Below, one piece after another: positions 1-6,105 of a DNA stretch of 10,760 nt. A model generated the notes under the pieces. That model did no database searches. It worked only from the letters and a program-made list of their open reading frames with translations, and was not told where the DNA came from. How positions within the stretch are numbered: the stretch's first letter is position 1; the number at the start of each line of letters is the position of its first letter. The position numbers and the translations under genes are program-made. Source of the DNA: RYN-124 sp033851845 (GTDB lineage Bacteria > Actinomycetota > Actinomycetes > Mycobacteriales > SCTD01); assembly GCA_033851845.1 (NCBI GenBank), contig JAWWOH010000035.1:1-10760 (forward strand), given 5' to 3'.

Positions 1-79
1 TACAACCATCACCGTCTCCACACCGCCATCGGATCCGTCCCGCCCATCACAAGGTTGACCAACCTCACTGGGCAGTACA
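1..79 (+). mobile_element. Right end of an IS481-like insertion sequence
   Basis: The transposase tail runs to within a few bases of the adjacent gene, so the element's right terminus must be very close. Read on the minus strand from position 79, the sequence starts TGTACTGCCCAGTGAGGTTG. The TGT start is typical of IS481-family inverted repeats, and the next six bases on the plus strand (80-85) are GCTAGC, matching the NCTAGN target reported for IS481. I therefore place the boundary at 79/80. The left end and the matching inverted repeat are not in the window, so the boundary is an inference. Confidence 0.6.
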
Positions 80-84
80 GCTAG
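1..84 (+). CDS. IS481-like transposase, C-terminal end only (5' part outside window)
   Basis: Frame 1 is open from the first base and reads 27 residues, beginning YNHHRLHTAIGS and ending NLTGQYS, before TAG at 82-84. The Y-N-x-H-R-x-H-x-A-[IL] pattern followed by a P-P segment is the well-known tail of DDE integrase-core transposases (rve domain), after the catalytic Glu. The ending G-x-Y-S is what I associate with IS481-family enzymes. The catalytic residues lie upstream, outside the window, so activity cannot be judged. The stop codon overlaps the stop of the convergent thioesterase gene in the shared tetramer CTAG (81-84). Integrase-core identity is fairly sure; IS481 rather than IS3 is inferred from the ending and from the CTAG target. 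Confidence 0.8.
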   Translation, partial: YNHHRLHTAIGSVPPITRLTNLTGQYS

Positions 85-85
85 C
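80..85. repeat. Putative IS target-site copy GCTAGC (palindrome holding two stop codons)
   Basis: The hexamer GCTAGC sits between the presumed IS end and the thioesterase gene. It matches the 6-bp NCTAGN duplication known for IS481. On the plus strand it completes the transposase (AGC TAG). On the minus strand it ends the thioesterase (AGC TAG). A second copy would be expected beyond the left IS end, outside the window. Confidence 0.5.
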
Positions 86-488
86 TGCGGTTCTCCCGCA
101 GCAGGCAGGTCAGCCGGACCGTGCAGACCCGGCGGTCCTGCTCGTCGGTGACGACGATCTCGCTGGTGACGAGCGTGCGGCCGACGTTCAGCGGCCTGGC
201 AACTCCCGTGACCGTGCCCGATAACGCGGAGCGATGATGCGTCGCGCTGATCTCGATGCCCACCGCGGACCGGTCCGGCGGGCAGTTCAACGCCGCGACG
301 GTTGATCCGAGCGTCTCGCCGAGCGCGACCGACGCGCCACCGTGGAGCAGGCCGTACGGCTGCCGGTTCCCCTCCACCGGCATGGTCGCGACGACCCGCA
401 GCGGCGTGGCTTCGACGAACTCGACGCCGAGGCGCTCGTTGAGCTCCCCGCGCGTGCCCTGCAGCATCGCGACGGCATCATCGGGCAT
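81..488 (-). CDS. PaaI/YdiI-type hotdog-fold acyl-CoA thioesterase
   Basis: This 135-residue protein is a full-length single hotdog domain, predicted to hydrolyse an acyl-CoA or aryl-CoA thioester in the cytoplasm. The core motif QPYGLLHGGASVALGETLGS occupies residues 43-62, followed by VGIEISATH (76-84) and a C-terminal beta-strand region. It resembles E. coli YdiI/MenI (1,4-dihydroxy-2-naphthoyl-CoA hydrolase). Gln43, His49 and Glu58 fall at a constant offset of 5 from the YdiI active-site residues Gln48, His54 and Glu63 as I recall them. A role in menaquinone synthesis is therefore possible, but EntH-like or general proofreading thioesterases share the motif and no men genes are nearby. 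The ATG start has a perfect AGGAGG seven bases upstream. The gene is divergent from polA with only 26 bp between starts. The neighbouring IS insertion leaves its stop codon intact. Confidence 0.88.
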   Translation of the reverse strand: MPDDAVAMLQGTRGELNERLGVEFVEATPLRVVATMPVEGNRQPYGLLHGGASVALGETLGSTVAALNCPPDRSAVGIEISATHHRSALSGTVTGVARPLNVGRTLVTSEIVVTDEQDRRVCTVRLTCLLRENRS

Positions 489-495
489 CTTCGCG

Positions 496-501
496 TCCTC
501 C
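496..501 (-). promoter_or_regulatory. Strong Shine-Dalgarno of the thioesterase gene
   Basis: On the minus strand the hexamer AGGAGG lies seven bases before the ATG at 488-486, an ideal match and spacing that fixes this start. It directly abuts the proposed polA -10 element (502-507) on the opposite strand, so initiation signals of two divergent genes share about 12 bp. Confidence 0.8.
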
Positions 502-507
502 TAGACT
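502..507 (+). promoter_or_regulatory. Probable polA -10 element TAGACT (leaderless transcript)
   Basis: TAGACT fits the actinobacterial sigma-70-type -10 consensus TANNNT and ends seven bases before the polA GTG at 515, so transcription would begin at or next to the start codon. No Shine-Dalgarno precedes the GTG, as expected for a leaderless mRNA, a class common in mycobacteria and streptomycetes. No convincing -35 hexamer lies 16-18 bp upstream. The same hexamer serves as the proposed rpsA -10 at 9487-9492. Confidence 0.5.
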
Positions 508-514
508 CCGGCTC

Positions 515-3232
515 GTGCCAGCCAACCAGACCGACGAGCCAGCTCGGTCCCGGCTCCTGCTCCTGGACGGGCACTCGCTCGCCTACCGCGCCTTCTTCGC
601 CCTCCCGGTCGAGAACTTCAGCACGACGACCGGTCAGCCCACGAACGCGGTCTACGGGTTCACCGCGATGCTCATCAACGTCCTGCGCGACGAGCAGCCC
701 ACGCACATGGCGGTCAGCTTCGACATCTCGAAGTCCAACTTCCGGCACGAGGCCTACTCCGACTACAAGGCCGGCCGGGCCGAGACGCCACACGACTTCA
801 AAGGGCAGGTCTCGCTCGTCCGTGAGGTGCTCGACGCGTTGCGCGTCCCGATCGTCTGCGCCGAGGGCTTCGAGGCAGATGACGTCATCGCGACGCTGGC
901 CACGCAGGCGGCGGCCGACGGCATGGACGTCCTCATCGTGACCGGCGATCGCGACACGTTCCAGCTCGTCAACGACCGCGTCACGGTCCTCTACAACAGC
1001 CGCGGCGTCTCCGACATGCGCCGGATGACGCCGGACGCCGTCGTCGAGAAGTACGGCCTGACGCCGGAGCAGTACCCCGAGTTCGCCGCTCTGCGCGGTG
1101 ACCCGAGCGACAACCTTCCGGGCATCCCGGGTCTCGGCGAGAAGACCGCAACCAAGCTCATCCAGCAGTACGGCGACATCACGCACCTCGTCGACCACGT
1201 CGACGAGGTCAAGGGCAAGGTCGGCGACAACCTGCGCGCGGGCATCGCGAACGTGGTCCGGAACAGGCAGCTCACCGAGCTGGTCCGCGACGTGCCGCTC
1301 GAGGTGCATCCGTCGGAGCTGCGGCTCGGCCAGTGGGACCGCGACGAGGTGCACAAGGTCTTCGACGCGCTGCAGTTCCGGGTGCTGCGGGAGCGGCTGT
1401 ACGCAACGCTGTCGGCCGTCGAGCCCGAGGCGGAGCACGGGTTCGCCGTCGACGCTGCCCGGGTGCTCGAGCCGGGCGAGGTCGGCGCCTTCCTGCGCGG
1501 GCTGCCGACCGGCGTGCGGGTCGGGATGCACGTCCGAGGCTCCTGGGGGCGCGGCAGCGGCGACGCCAGCGGCCTCGCCATCGCGTGCGAGTCCCCACCG
1601 GAAGGAGAACCCGCAAGGTCCGACGATGCGGCGTACATCGACCTTGAGGGCCTGACCCCCGATGACGACAAGGCACTCGGTTCGTGGCTGTCGTCCGACG
1701 CGCCGAAGGCGCTGCACGACAGCAAGGGGCCGATGCTCGCCCTGCAGGCGCGGGGCTGGCAGCTCGGTGGCCTGACAAGTGACACCGCGCTGGCCGCATA
1801 CCTGGCACTGCCCGGGCAGGGCGTCTTCGACCTCGCCGACCTCGCGCTCCGCTACCTGCGCCGCGAGCTGCGCGCCGAGGCCAAGGAAGACGGGCAGCTC
1901 AGCTTCGACGGGGGAGAAGACGATGAAGAGGCCGCGTCGGCCGTCGTGCGGGCGCGGGCCGTCGCCGACCTCGCCGTTGCGCTCGACGCAGATCTGGCCC
2001 GGCGCGGCGGCACGATCCTGCTGCGCGATCTCGAGCTCCCGCTCGTCGCGGTCCTGGCCGACTGCGAGCGCACCGGCATCGCCGTGGACACCGAGCACCT
2101 GGCGATGCTCGAGGCCAAGCTGCGCGAGCTGGTGAAGAACGCCGCCGACGAGGCCTACGCGACCGTGGGCCACGAGTTCCACCTCGGGTCGCCCAAGCAG
2201 CTCCAGGCGCTGCTGTTCGACGAGCTCGGGCTCCCGAAGACCAAGAAGATCAAGACCGGCTACACGACCGATGCGGACGCCCTGCAGAACCTGCTGGGTT
2301 CGCACCCGGTCATCGAGGCGCTGCTCAACCACCGCGAGATGACCCGGCTGCTGATGGTCGTGGAGAAGCAGCTGCTTCCGACCGTTGCCGACGACGGCCG
2401 CATCCACACGACGTTCAAGCAGATGGTCGCCGCGACCGGCCGGCTGTCCAGCGACAACCCGAACCTGCAGAACGTGCCGATCCGCACACAGCAGGGACGA
2501 GAGATCCGGCAGGGCTTCGTCGCAGGTCCGGGCTTCGAGTCGCTGATGACCGCCGACTACTCGCAGATCGAGATGCGAATCATGGCCACGCTGTCGAAGG
2601 ACGCGGGCCTGATCGAGGCCTTCACGACCGGCGAGGACCTGCACACCTACGTCGCCTCGAAGGCATTCGGCCTGCCGCCTGAGCAGGTCGACAGCGAGCT
2701 GCGCCGCCGTGTGAAGGCGATGTCGTACGGCCTGGCCTACGGGCTGTCGGCGTTCGGCCTCGCCCAGCAGCTGCGCATCACGCCGGACGAGGCGAAGGAG
2801 CAGATGGCGGCATACTTCGAGCGCTTCGGCGGCGTCCGCGACTACTTGCGTGACGTGGTCGCGCAGGCCCGCAAGGACGGCTACACCTCGACGATCCTCG
2901 ACCGCCGTCGCTACCTGCCCGATCTCACGAGCGACAACGGTCAACGCCGGTCCATGGCGGAGCGGATGGCGTTGAACGCGCCGATCCAGGGCAGCGCGGC
3001 CGACATCATCAAGCTGGCGATGCTCAACGTCCACCGTCGGCTGCGGGACGAAGGCATGCGGTCGCGGTTGCTGTTGCAGGTACACGACGAGCTGGTGCTC
3101 GAGGTTGCGCCGGGTGAGTGCGAGGCGCTGGAGGCGCTCGTCCGCAAGGAGATGGGGGAGGCCTACCCCCTGCTGGTTCCCCTCGACGTCAGCGTGGGCA
3201 TCGGCCGCACGTGGGACGAGGCCGGCCACTGA
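515..3232 (+). CDS. polA: DNA polymerase I
   Basis: This 905-residue replication and repair polymerase fills Okazaki and excision gaps and removes RNA primers. The N-terminal 5' nuclease (about 14-300) shows LLLDGHSLAYRAF, with Asp18 as a metal ligand, EADD at 120-123, GDRD at 144-147 and the helix-3-turn-helix segment GDPSDNLPGIPGLGEK from 195. The middle domain (about 320-500) keeps the 3'-5' exonuclease layout but lacks its catalytic acids: VRVGMHV replaces the DxE strand near 334-340, SKGP (403-406) replaces LKYD, and the YxxxD motif is absent. The polymerase domain follows: motif A DYSQIEMR from Asp681, motif B RRRVKAMSYG with Arg730, Lys734 and Tyr738, and motif C VHDE at 856-859. The start is GTG with no ribosome binding site and a -10 box seven bases upstream. 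Lack of proofreading is usual for actinobacterial Pol I. Confidence 0.98.
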   Translation: MPANQTDEPARSRLLLLDGHSLAYRAFFALPVENFSTTTGQPTNAVYGFTAMLINVLRDEQPTHMAVSFDISKSNFRHEAYSDYKAGRAETPHDFKGQVSLVREVLDALRVPIVCAEGFEADDVIATLATQAAADGMDVLIVTGDRDTFQLVNDRVTVLYNSRGVSDMRRMTPDAVVEKYGLTPEQYPEFAALRGDPSDNLPGIPGLGEKTATKLIQQYGDITHLVDHVDEVKGKVGDNLRAGIANVVRNRQLTELVRDVPLEVHPSELRLGQWDRDEVHKVFDALQFRVLRERLYATLSAVEPEAEHGFAVDAARVLEPGEVGAFLRGLPTGVRVGMHVRGSWGRGSGDASGLAIACESPPEGEPARSDDAAYIDLEGLTPDDDKALGSWLSSDAPKALHDSKGPMLALQARGWQLGGLTSDTALAAYLALPGQGVFDLADLALRYLRRELRAEAKEDGQLSFDGGEDDEEAASAVVRARAVADLAVALDADLARRGGTILLRDLELPLVAVLADCERTGIAVDTEHLAMLEAKLRELVKNAADEAYATVGHEFHLGSPKQLQALLFDELGLPKTKKIKTGYTTDADALQNLLGSHPVIEALLNHREMTRLLMVVEKQLLPTVADDGRIHTTFKQMVAATGRLSSDNPNLQNVPIRTQQGREIRQGFVAGPGFESLMTADYSQIEMRIMATLSKDAGLIEAFTTGEDLHTYVASKAFGLPPEQVDSELRRRVKAMSYGLAYGLSAFGLAQQLRITPDEAKEQMAAYFERFGGVRDYLRDVVAQARKDGYTSTILDRRRYLPDLTSDNGQRRSMAERMALNAPIQGSAADIIKLAMLNVHRRLRDEGMRSRLLLQVHDELVLEVAPGECEALEALVRKEMGEAYPLLVPLDVSVGIGRTWDEAGH

Positions 3233-3237
3233 GGCGG

Positions 3238-3759
3238 GTGCTCGTCATCGGCCAGAGCGCGGCCGGCAAGACGACGACGGCCCGGCTGCTGTCCGCCCGC
3301 CTCGGTGTCCCGCACGTCGAGCTGGACGCGTTCTTCCACGGCCCCGATTGGGCGCCTTCGCCGACGTTCGTCGACGACGTGCGCACGGCGACCGCCATCG
3401 ACGGCTGGGTGGTCGACGGCAACTACAGCCCCCTGCTCGGGACGCTGCTCTGGGAGCGGGCGGACACCGTGCTCTGGCTGGACGTGCCGAGGACAACGAC
3501 GCTACGACGTGCGATCGCTCGGACGGTGCGGCGTGTCCTGCTCCGGGTGCATCTGTGGAACGGCAATCGCGAGCGACTCAGGACGGTGCTGCGGGCCTCG
3601 CACCCGATCCGCTGGACGTGGCGGACGTTCCACGCGAACCGCGCGAAGTACGAGGCGCTGTGGTCCGACCAACGGTTCACGCACCTGAACAAGGTGCGCT
3701 TGCAGTCGGCCGCCGCGATCCGGCGCTGGCAGCGCGAGCACTGCGGGTCGGCTTCCTAG
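3238..3759 (+). CDS. Small P-loop kinase-like NTPase (adenylate kinase/FlaR-like)
   Basis: From the GTG at 3238 the product has 173 residues. Walker A GQSAAGKT is at 5-12, followed by HVELDAFF (26-33), a WVVDGNY segment (57-63) and VLWLDVPR (78-85). The C-terminal half is rich in Arg and Trp. This order (P-loop, LD, V-D-G-N-Y, hydrophobic strand ending D-x-P-R) is that of the small nucleotide-kinase-like proteins often annotated as adenylate kinase or 'topology modulation protein FlaR'. The true substrate is unknown and I infer none. The start is uncertain. GTG 3238 has GAGGCGG immediately before it; CTG at 3229 would give MRRVLVIG, overlap the polA stop as CTGA and have GACGAGG seven bases upstream; a GTG at 3211 lies inside polA. 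The near-zero spacing to polA implies co-transcription. Confidence 0.82.
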   Translation: MLVIGQSAAGKTTTARLLSARLGVPHVELDAFFHGPDWAPSPTFVDDVRTATAIDGWVVDGNYSPLLGTLLWERADTVLWLDVPRTTTLRRAIARTVRRVLLRVHLWNGNRERLRTVLRASHPIRWTWRTFHANRAKYEALWSDQRFTHLNKVRLQSAAAIRRWQREHCGSAS

Positions 3760-3851
3760 GACAAGCCGGGCAGCGTGTCGGATCGCATCAGATCGCGAAC
3801 GGTCCGCCCGGCCCATGGGCATGCGACACGCCCTGCCGCAGGCTGGTCCGA

Positions 3852-5249
3852 ATGAACAGGACCGCGCGCCGACCCGCGTTTGCCATGCTCGCCGCGACCG
3901 CGACAGCTGCGGGCCTCGTGCTCACGGCAGTGCCATCGCAGGCGGCGGAAGTCACCACCCGCACCGGCGTCATCGGCCGGGCGGCGTGGACCGCGAAGGT
4001 CCCCGCGAAGTGGAATCACACGTTGCTGCTGTGGAACCACGGAATCCGGACCACGCTGGACCCCAACCGGGCGCCGGAGTGGGCGCCCAAGGGCACCGAT
4101 GGCGACACGACGGACGCGCTGCTCGCGAAGGGCTACGCCCTCGTCGGTTCGTCGTACAGCAGCAACGGGTTCGCATCGCGCGACGCTGTAAATGACGACG
4201 TCGCGCTGCTCGCAGAGTTCGGCCGGCAGTTCGGCGTGCCGGCGCGCACCTACGTCTGGGGCTCCTCGTTGGGTGGCCTCGTCACCGAGATGCTGGCGGA
4301 GGAGCGGCCCGAACTCGTCACCGCCGCGGCGCCGGCGTGCGGTGTGCTCTCCGGCGCGGTTCCGATCGGTGACCAGACCTTGGACAGCCTGCTGATGCTG
4401 CGCACGTTCTTCCGCCCGACGCTGAAGGTCAGCGGCTACACGAGTGATGCGGAGGCGGCGCACGCCTTCGAGCTGCTCAAGGGCTCCGTCACCACGGCGG
4501 TCAGCAACCCTGCAACGCAGACCGGTGCCGTCGGTCGGCTGGTCGCGATCGCGGTGCTGCAAGGACTGCCGCTGCAGACGAGGAGCTACAACGGCTTGTC
4601 CACGCCTTCGGTGGCGGGTGCGGCGGCCGAGACCGTGCTCACTCAGGCGGGAGCGGCGGTGCTCGGCAGCCGTGATGGCATCGCGCGGACCGGCGGCCAG
4701 GCGCCGACGAACGTCGGCACGTCCTACCTCGCCCGGGTCACACCAGAGGCGGTCGCCCGCTTCCAGGCCCTCGGTCTGCCGAAGGACCTGCTGGTCTCGT
4801 ATGCGTCCACGCTCGATCGCCGGATCGGCCGGCTGGCCGCGAACCCGACCGCCCGCGCCAAAGCGCGCACGATCGGCGCTGTGCGAGGTCGCGCGACGAG
4901 GCCCACAGTCACGATGCACACGGAGTTCGACCCGTTCGTGACTGCCTCGAACGAAGCCGTCTTCGCCTCGCGGGTCGTGGCCTCAGGTGCTACCACGCGC
5001 GTTCTGCAGCTGTTCGTCAAGCCGCCGTCGTACGCGGATGCAAGCGCGACCACGGGGCCCGGCGCACCGTACGGCGCCGGCCACTGCGTCTTCTCCTCGG
5101 CGCAGTGGTTGGCACTGCTGAGCACCGTCGAGGCGTTCGTCGCGAGTGGGCAGAAACCCGGCAGCAGTGCTCTCTCCGCGCTCTGGAAGGACGCACCAGG
5201 ACTCGATGCGACATTTCGTCCGCTGCCCTGGCGGGGCACCGCTTTCTGA
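3852..5249 (+). CDS. Secreted alpha/beta-hydrolase with Ser-Asp-His triad
   Basis: This 465-residue protein has a Sec signal peptide: a basic start MNRTARR, a hydrophobic core at about 9-27 and likely cleavage near SQA-A (29-32). The mature part has a WNHG motif (61-64) suited to the oxyanion hole. The nucleophile elbow GSSLGG (137-142) has Ser139 at its centre. HTEFDPFV supplies a probable catalytic Asp360, and GAGHCVF (408-414) a probable His411. All triad elements are in the canonical order. A long, probably helical insertion lies between about 165 and 350, larger than a minimal fold and likely a lid. The substrate is unknown; an ester or peptide bond is likely and the product should be exported. 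The ATG at 3852 is chosen because it directly precedes the signal peptide; its ribosome site is weak. The longer open frame reaching back to 3105 overlaps polA and the kinase gene and is not coding. Confidence 0.88.
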   Translation: MNRTARRPAFAMLAATATAAGLVLTAVPSQAAEVTTRTGVIGRAAWTAKVPAKWNHTLLLWNHGIRTTLDPNRAPEWAPKGTDGDTTDALLAKGYALVGSSYSSNGFASRDAVNDDVALLAEFGRQFGVPARTYVWGSSLGGLVTEMLAEERPELVTAAAPACGVLSGAVPIGDQTLDSLLMLRTFFRPTLKVSGYTSDAEAAHAFELLKGSVTTAVSNPATQTGAVGRLVAIAVLQGLPLQTRSYNGLSTPSVAGAAAETVLTQAGAAVLGSRDGIARTGGQAPTNVGTSYLARVTPEAVARFQALGLPKDLLVSYASTLDRRIGRLAANPTARAKARTIGAVRGRATRPTVTMHTEFDPFVTASNEAVFASRVVASGATTRVLQLFVKPPSYADASATTGPGAPYGAGHCVFSSAQWLALLSTVEAFVASGQKPGSSALSALWKDAPGLDATFRPLPWRGTAF

Positions 5250-5253
5250 CTGC

Positions 5254-5269
5254 CGTGACTGATCTCACA
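5254..5269. promoter_or_regulatory. CRP/GlxR-like palindrome CGTGA-N6-TCACA
   Basis: CGTGACTGATCTCACA begins five bases after the hydrolase stop and matches the CRP-family consensus TGTGA-N6-TCACA at nine of ten fixed positions. Actinobacteria carry cAMP-responsive CRP/GlxR regulators with almost the same site. It lies 215 bp before the membrane-protein ATG, so it could control the 5485-8597 operon. No clear promoter is visible downstream of it, so the role is inferred from the motif alone. Confidence 0.4.
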
Positions 5270-5427
5270 CCGGTTTCGACGATGATCCGACCAAGGTCCT
5301 GTTGACGCTGCCGATCGCGCCACGTCCTGGTTGATGTCGGTGGGTGATGTACGCCGCGGGTACCTGCCTGCACCCTTTCTGTAACAGCCAATCGGCTGCC
5401 CTGCAGCGTGTACGCGCAGGTGCAACG

Positions 5428-5443
5428 CACCGGGTCACCGGTG
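5428..5443. repeat. Inverted repeat CACCGG-GTCA-CCGGTG
   Basis: A perfect 6-bp inverted repeat with a 4-base centre lies about 40 bp before the operon start codon. In this position it could be an operator half-site pair or a leader hairpin. It has no T-tract, so it is not an obvious terminator. In such GC-rich sequence a 6-bp stem can occur by chance. Confidence 0.3.
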
Positions 5444-5484
5444 CTCACGAAGCCCCCTGACCCTCGGGGTGAGAGAGAGACCGA

Positions 5485-6105
5485 ATGTCCTCGGTGCGCG
5501 CACGCACCCTCCTGACCGGCGCGGCCCTCGCCGTCGCCGCCTTCCTCCTGGCCGACCAAGGTGCCCTCTTCGGCTCCGACCTGCCGAAGGTCGCCCTGCT
5601 CGGGGCGGCTGCCGGTGCCGTCCTCGGCCTCATCCGCGACCACGTGCCGGTCGCGCGTCTCGGCGGCTTTCTCGCCGGGTTCCTCGCGGCGTGGATCGGC
5701 TACGCCCTGCGCGCCGGCTTCCTGCCCGACATCCCCCTCGGCCGTGCCATCGCAGCAGCAGTGGTGGTCGCGCTGGTGACCGCGGTCGCGGTGGTCAGTG
5801 CCGACCGGATGCCGATGTGGGCGGGCTTCCTCGGCGCGGTGACGCTGCTCGGCTCCTACGAGACGACCTTCGCAGCAACGCCGACCTCTTTCGTGTCCGA
5901 CTCGATGACCGCCGTCACGACGTCACTGCTCGCCGTCGCATTCGGATTCCTCGTCACGGTGCTCCTAGGTCAGCTCGGCACCGGCCCCGTTTCTGGTGCC
6001 GAGTCGATGTCGGAGGCGGCGAAGCCCGCAGTCGCCGACGTCGTCCCCGCGCCGCGCGCGACCGCCGACAGCAACGTCGCAGTGACCAACGAGGTCGCAC
6101 GATGA
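5485..6105 (+). CDS. Six-helix integral membrane protein of unknown function
   Basis: This 206-residue protein has about six hydrophobic segments near residues 9-23, 34-50, 59-77, 86-105, 111-128 and 143-163. A polar C-terminal tail (165-206) follows. Positive charges (RAR at 5-7, RDH at 51-53, DR at 107-108) fit both termini in the cytoplasm. I see no enzyme or transporter motif and do not recognise the family. The ATG start is followed at once by a membrane helix and preceded by a GA-rich tract. Its stop overlaps the next ATG in ATGA (6102-6105), so translation of the two proteins is probably coupled. It may be a membrane partner of the rod protein. The Gly/Ala-rich helices resemble DUF-type actinobacterial membrane proteins but permit no functional call. 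Confidence 0.85.
   Translation: MSSVRARTLLTGAALAVAAFLLADQGALFGSDLPKVALLGAAAGAVLGLIRDHVPVARLGGFLAGFLAAWIGYALRAGFLPDIPLGRAIAAAVVVALVTAVAVVSADRMPMWAGFLGAVTLLGSYETTFAATPTSFVSDSMTAVTTSLLAVAFGFLVTVLLGQLGTGPVSGAESMSEAAKPAVADVVPAPRATADSNVAVTNEVAR

Larger units (their letters stand above)
5250..5484. other. Intergenic region upstream of the membrane-protein/rod operon
   Basis: These 235 bp separate the hydrolase from the operon and hold no credible gene. Besides the CRP-like site they contain two short inverted repeats: CAGCC-AATC-GGCTG at 5385-5398 and CACCGG-GTCA-CCGGTG at 5428-5443. TTGACG occurs at 5302-5307 but has no fitting -10 element 16-18 bp downstream, so I do not call a promoter. A purine tract GAGAGAGAGA (5471-5480) just before the ATG at 5485 is the likely, imperfect ribosome binding site. 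Confidence 0.55.

Noticed and set aside
287..3229. 980-codon open frame on the minus strand opposite polA
   Set aside because: It is antisense to the clearly coding polA, is rich in Arg, Asp, Val and Leu in a way typical of GC-rich shadow frames, and shows no motif.
3811..3820. Perfect 10-bp palindrome GCCCATGGGC before the hydrolase
   Set aside because: It is a single short GC-rich palindrome with no second copy or promoter context, so chance is the simpler explanation.
3105..3851. Upstream extension of the hydrolase frame into polA and the kinase gene
   Set aside because: The extension overlaps two better-supported genes. A signal peptide begins exactly at the ATG at 3852, and secreted proteins need it at the N terminus.
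3756..4919. 387-codon minus-strand open frame opposite the hydrolase
   Set aside because: Arg-rich low-complexity composition with no recognisable domain; the plus strand has a complete hydrolase with signal peptide and triad.
5302..5330. TTGACG as a -35 box for the membrane-protein operon
   Set aside because: No TANNNT-like -10 element occurs 16-18 bp downstream.
5469..6101. Upstream extension of the rod-protein frame through the membrane-protein gene
   Set aside because: The region is Arg/Pro-rich shadow sequence. The ATG at 6102 has a ribosome site and is followed by a signal peptide.
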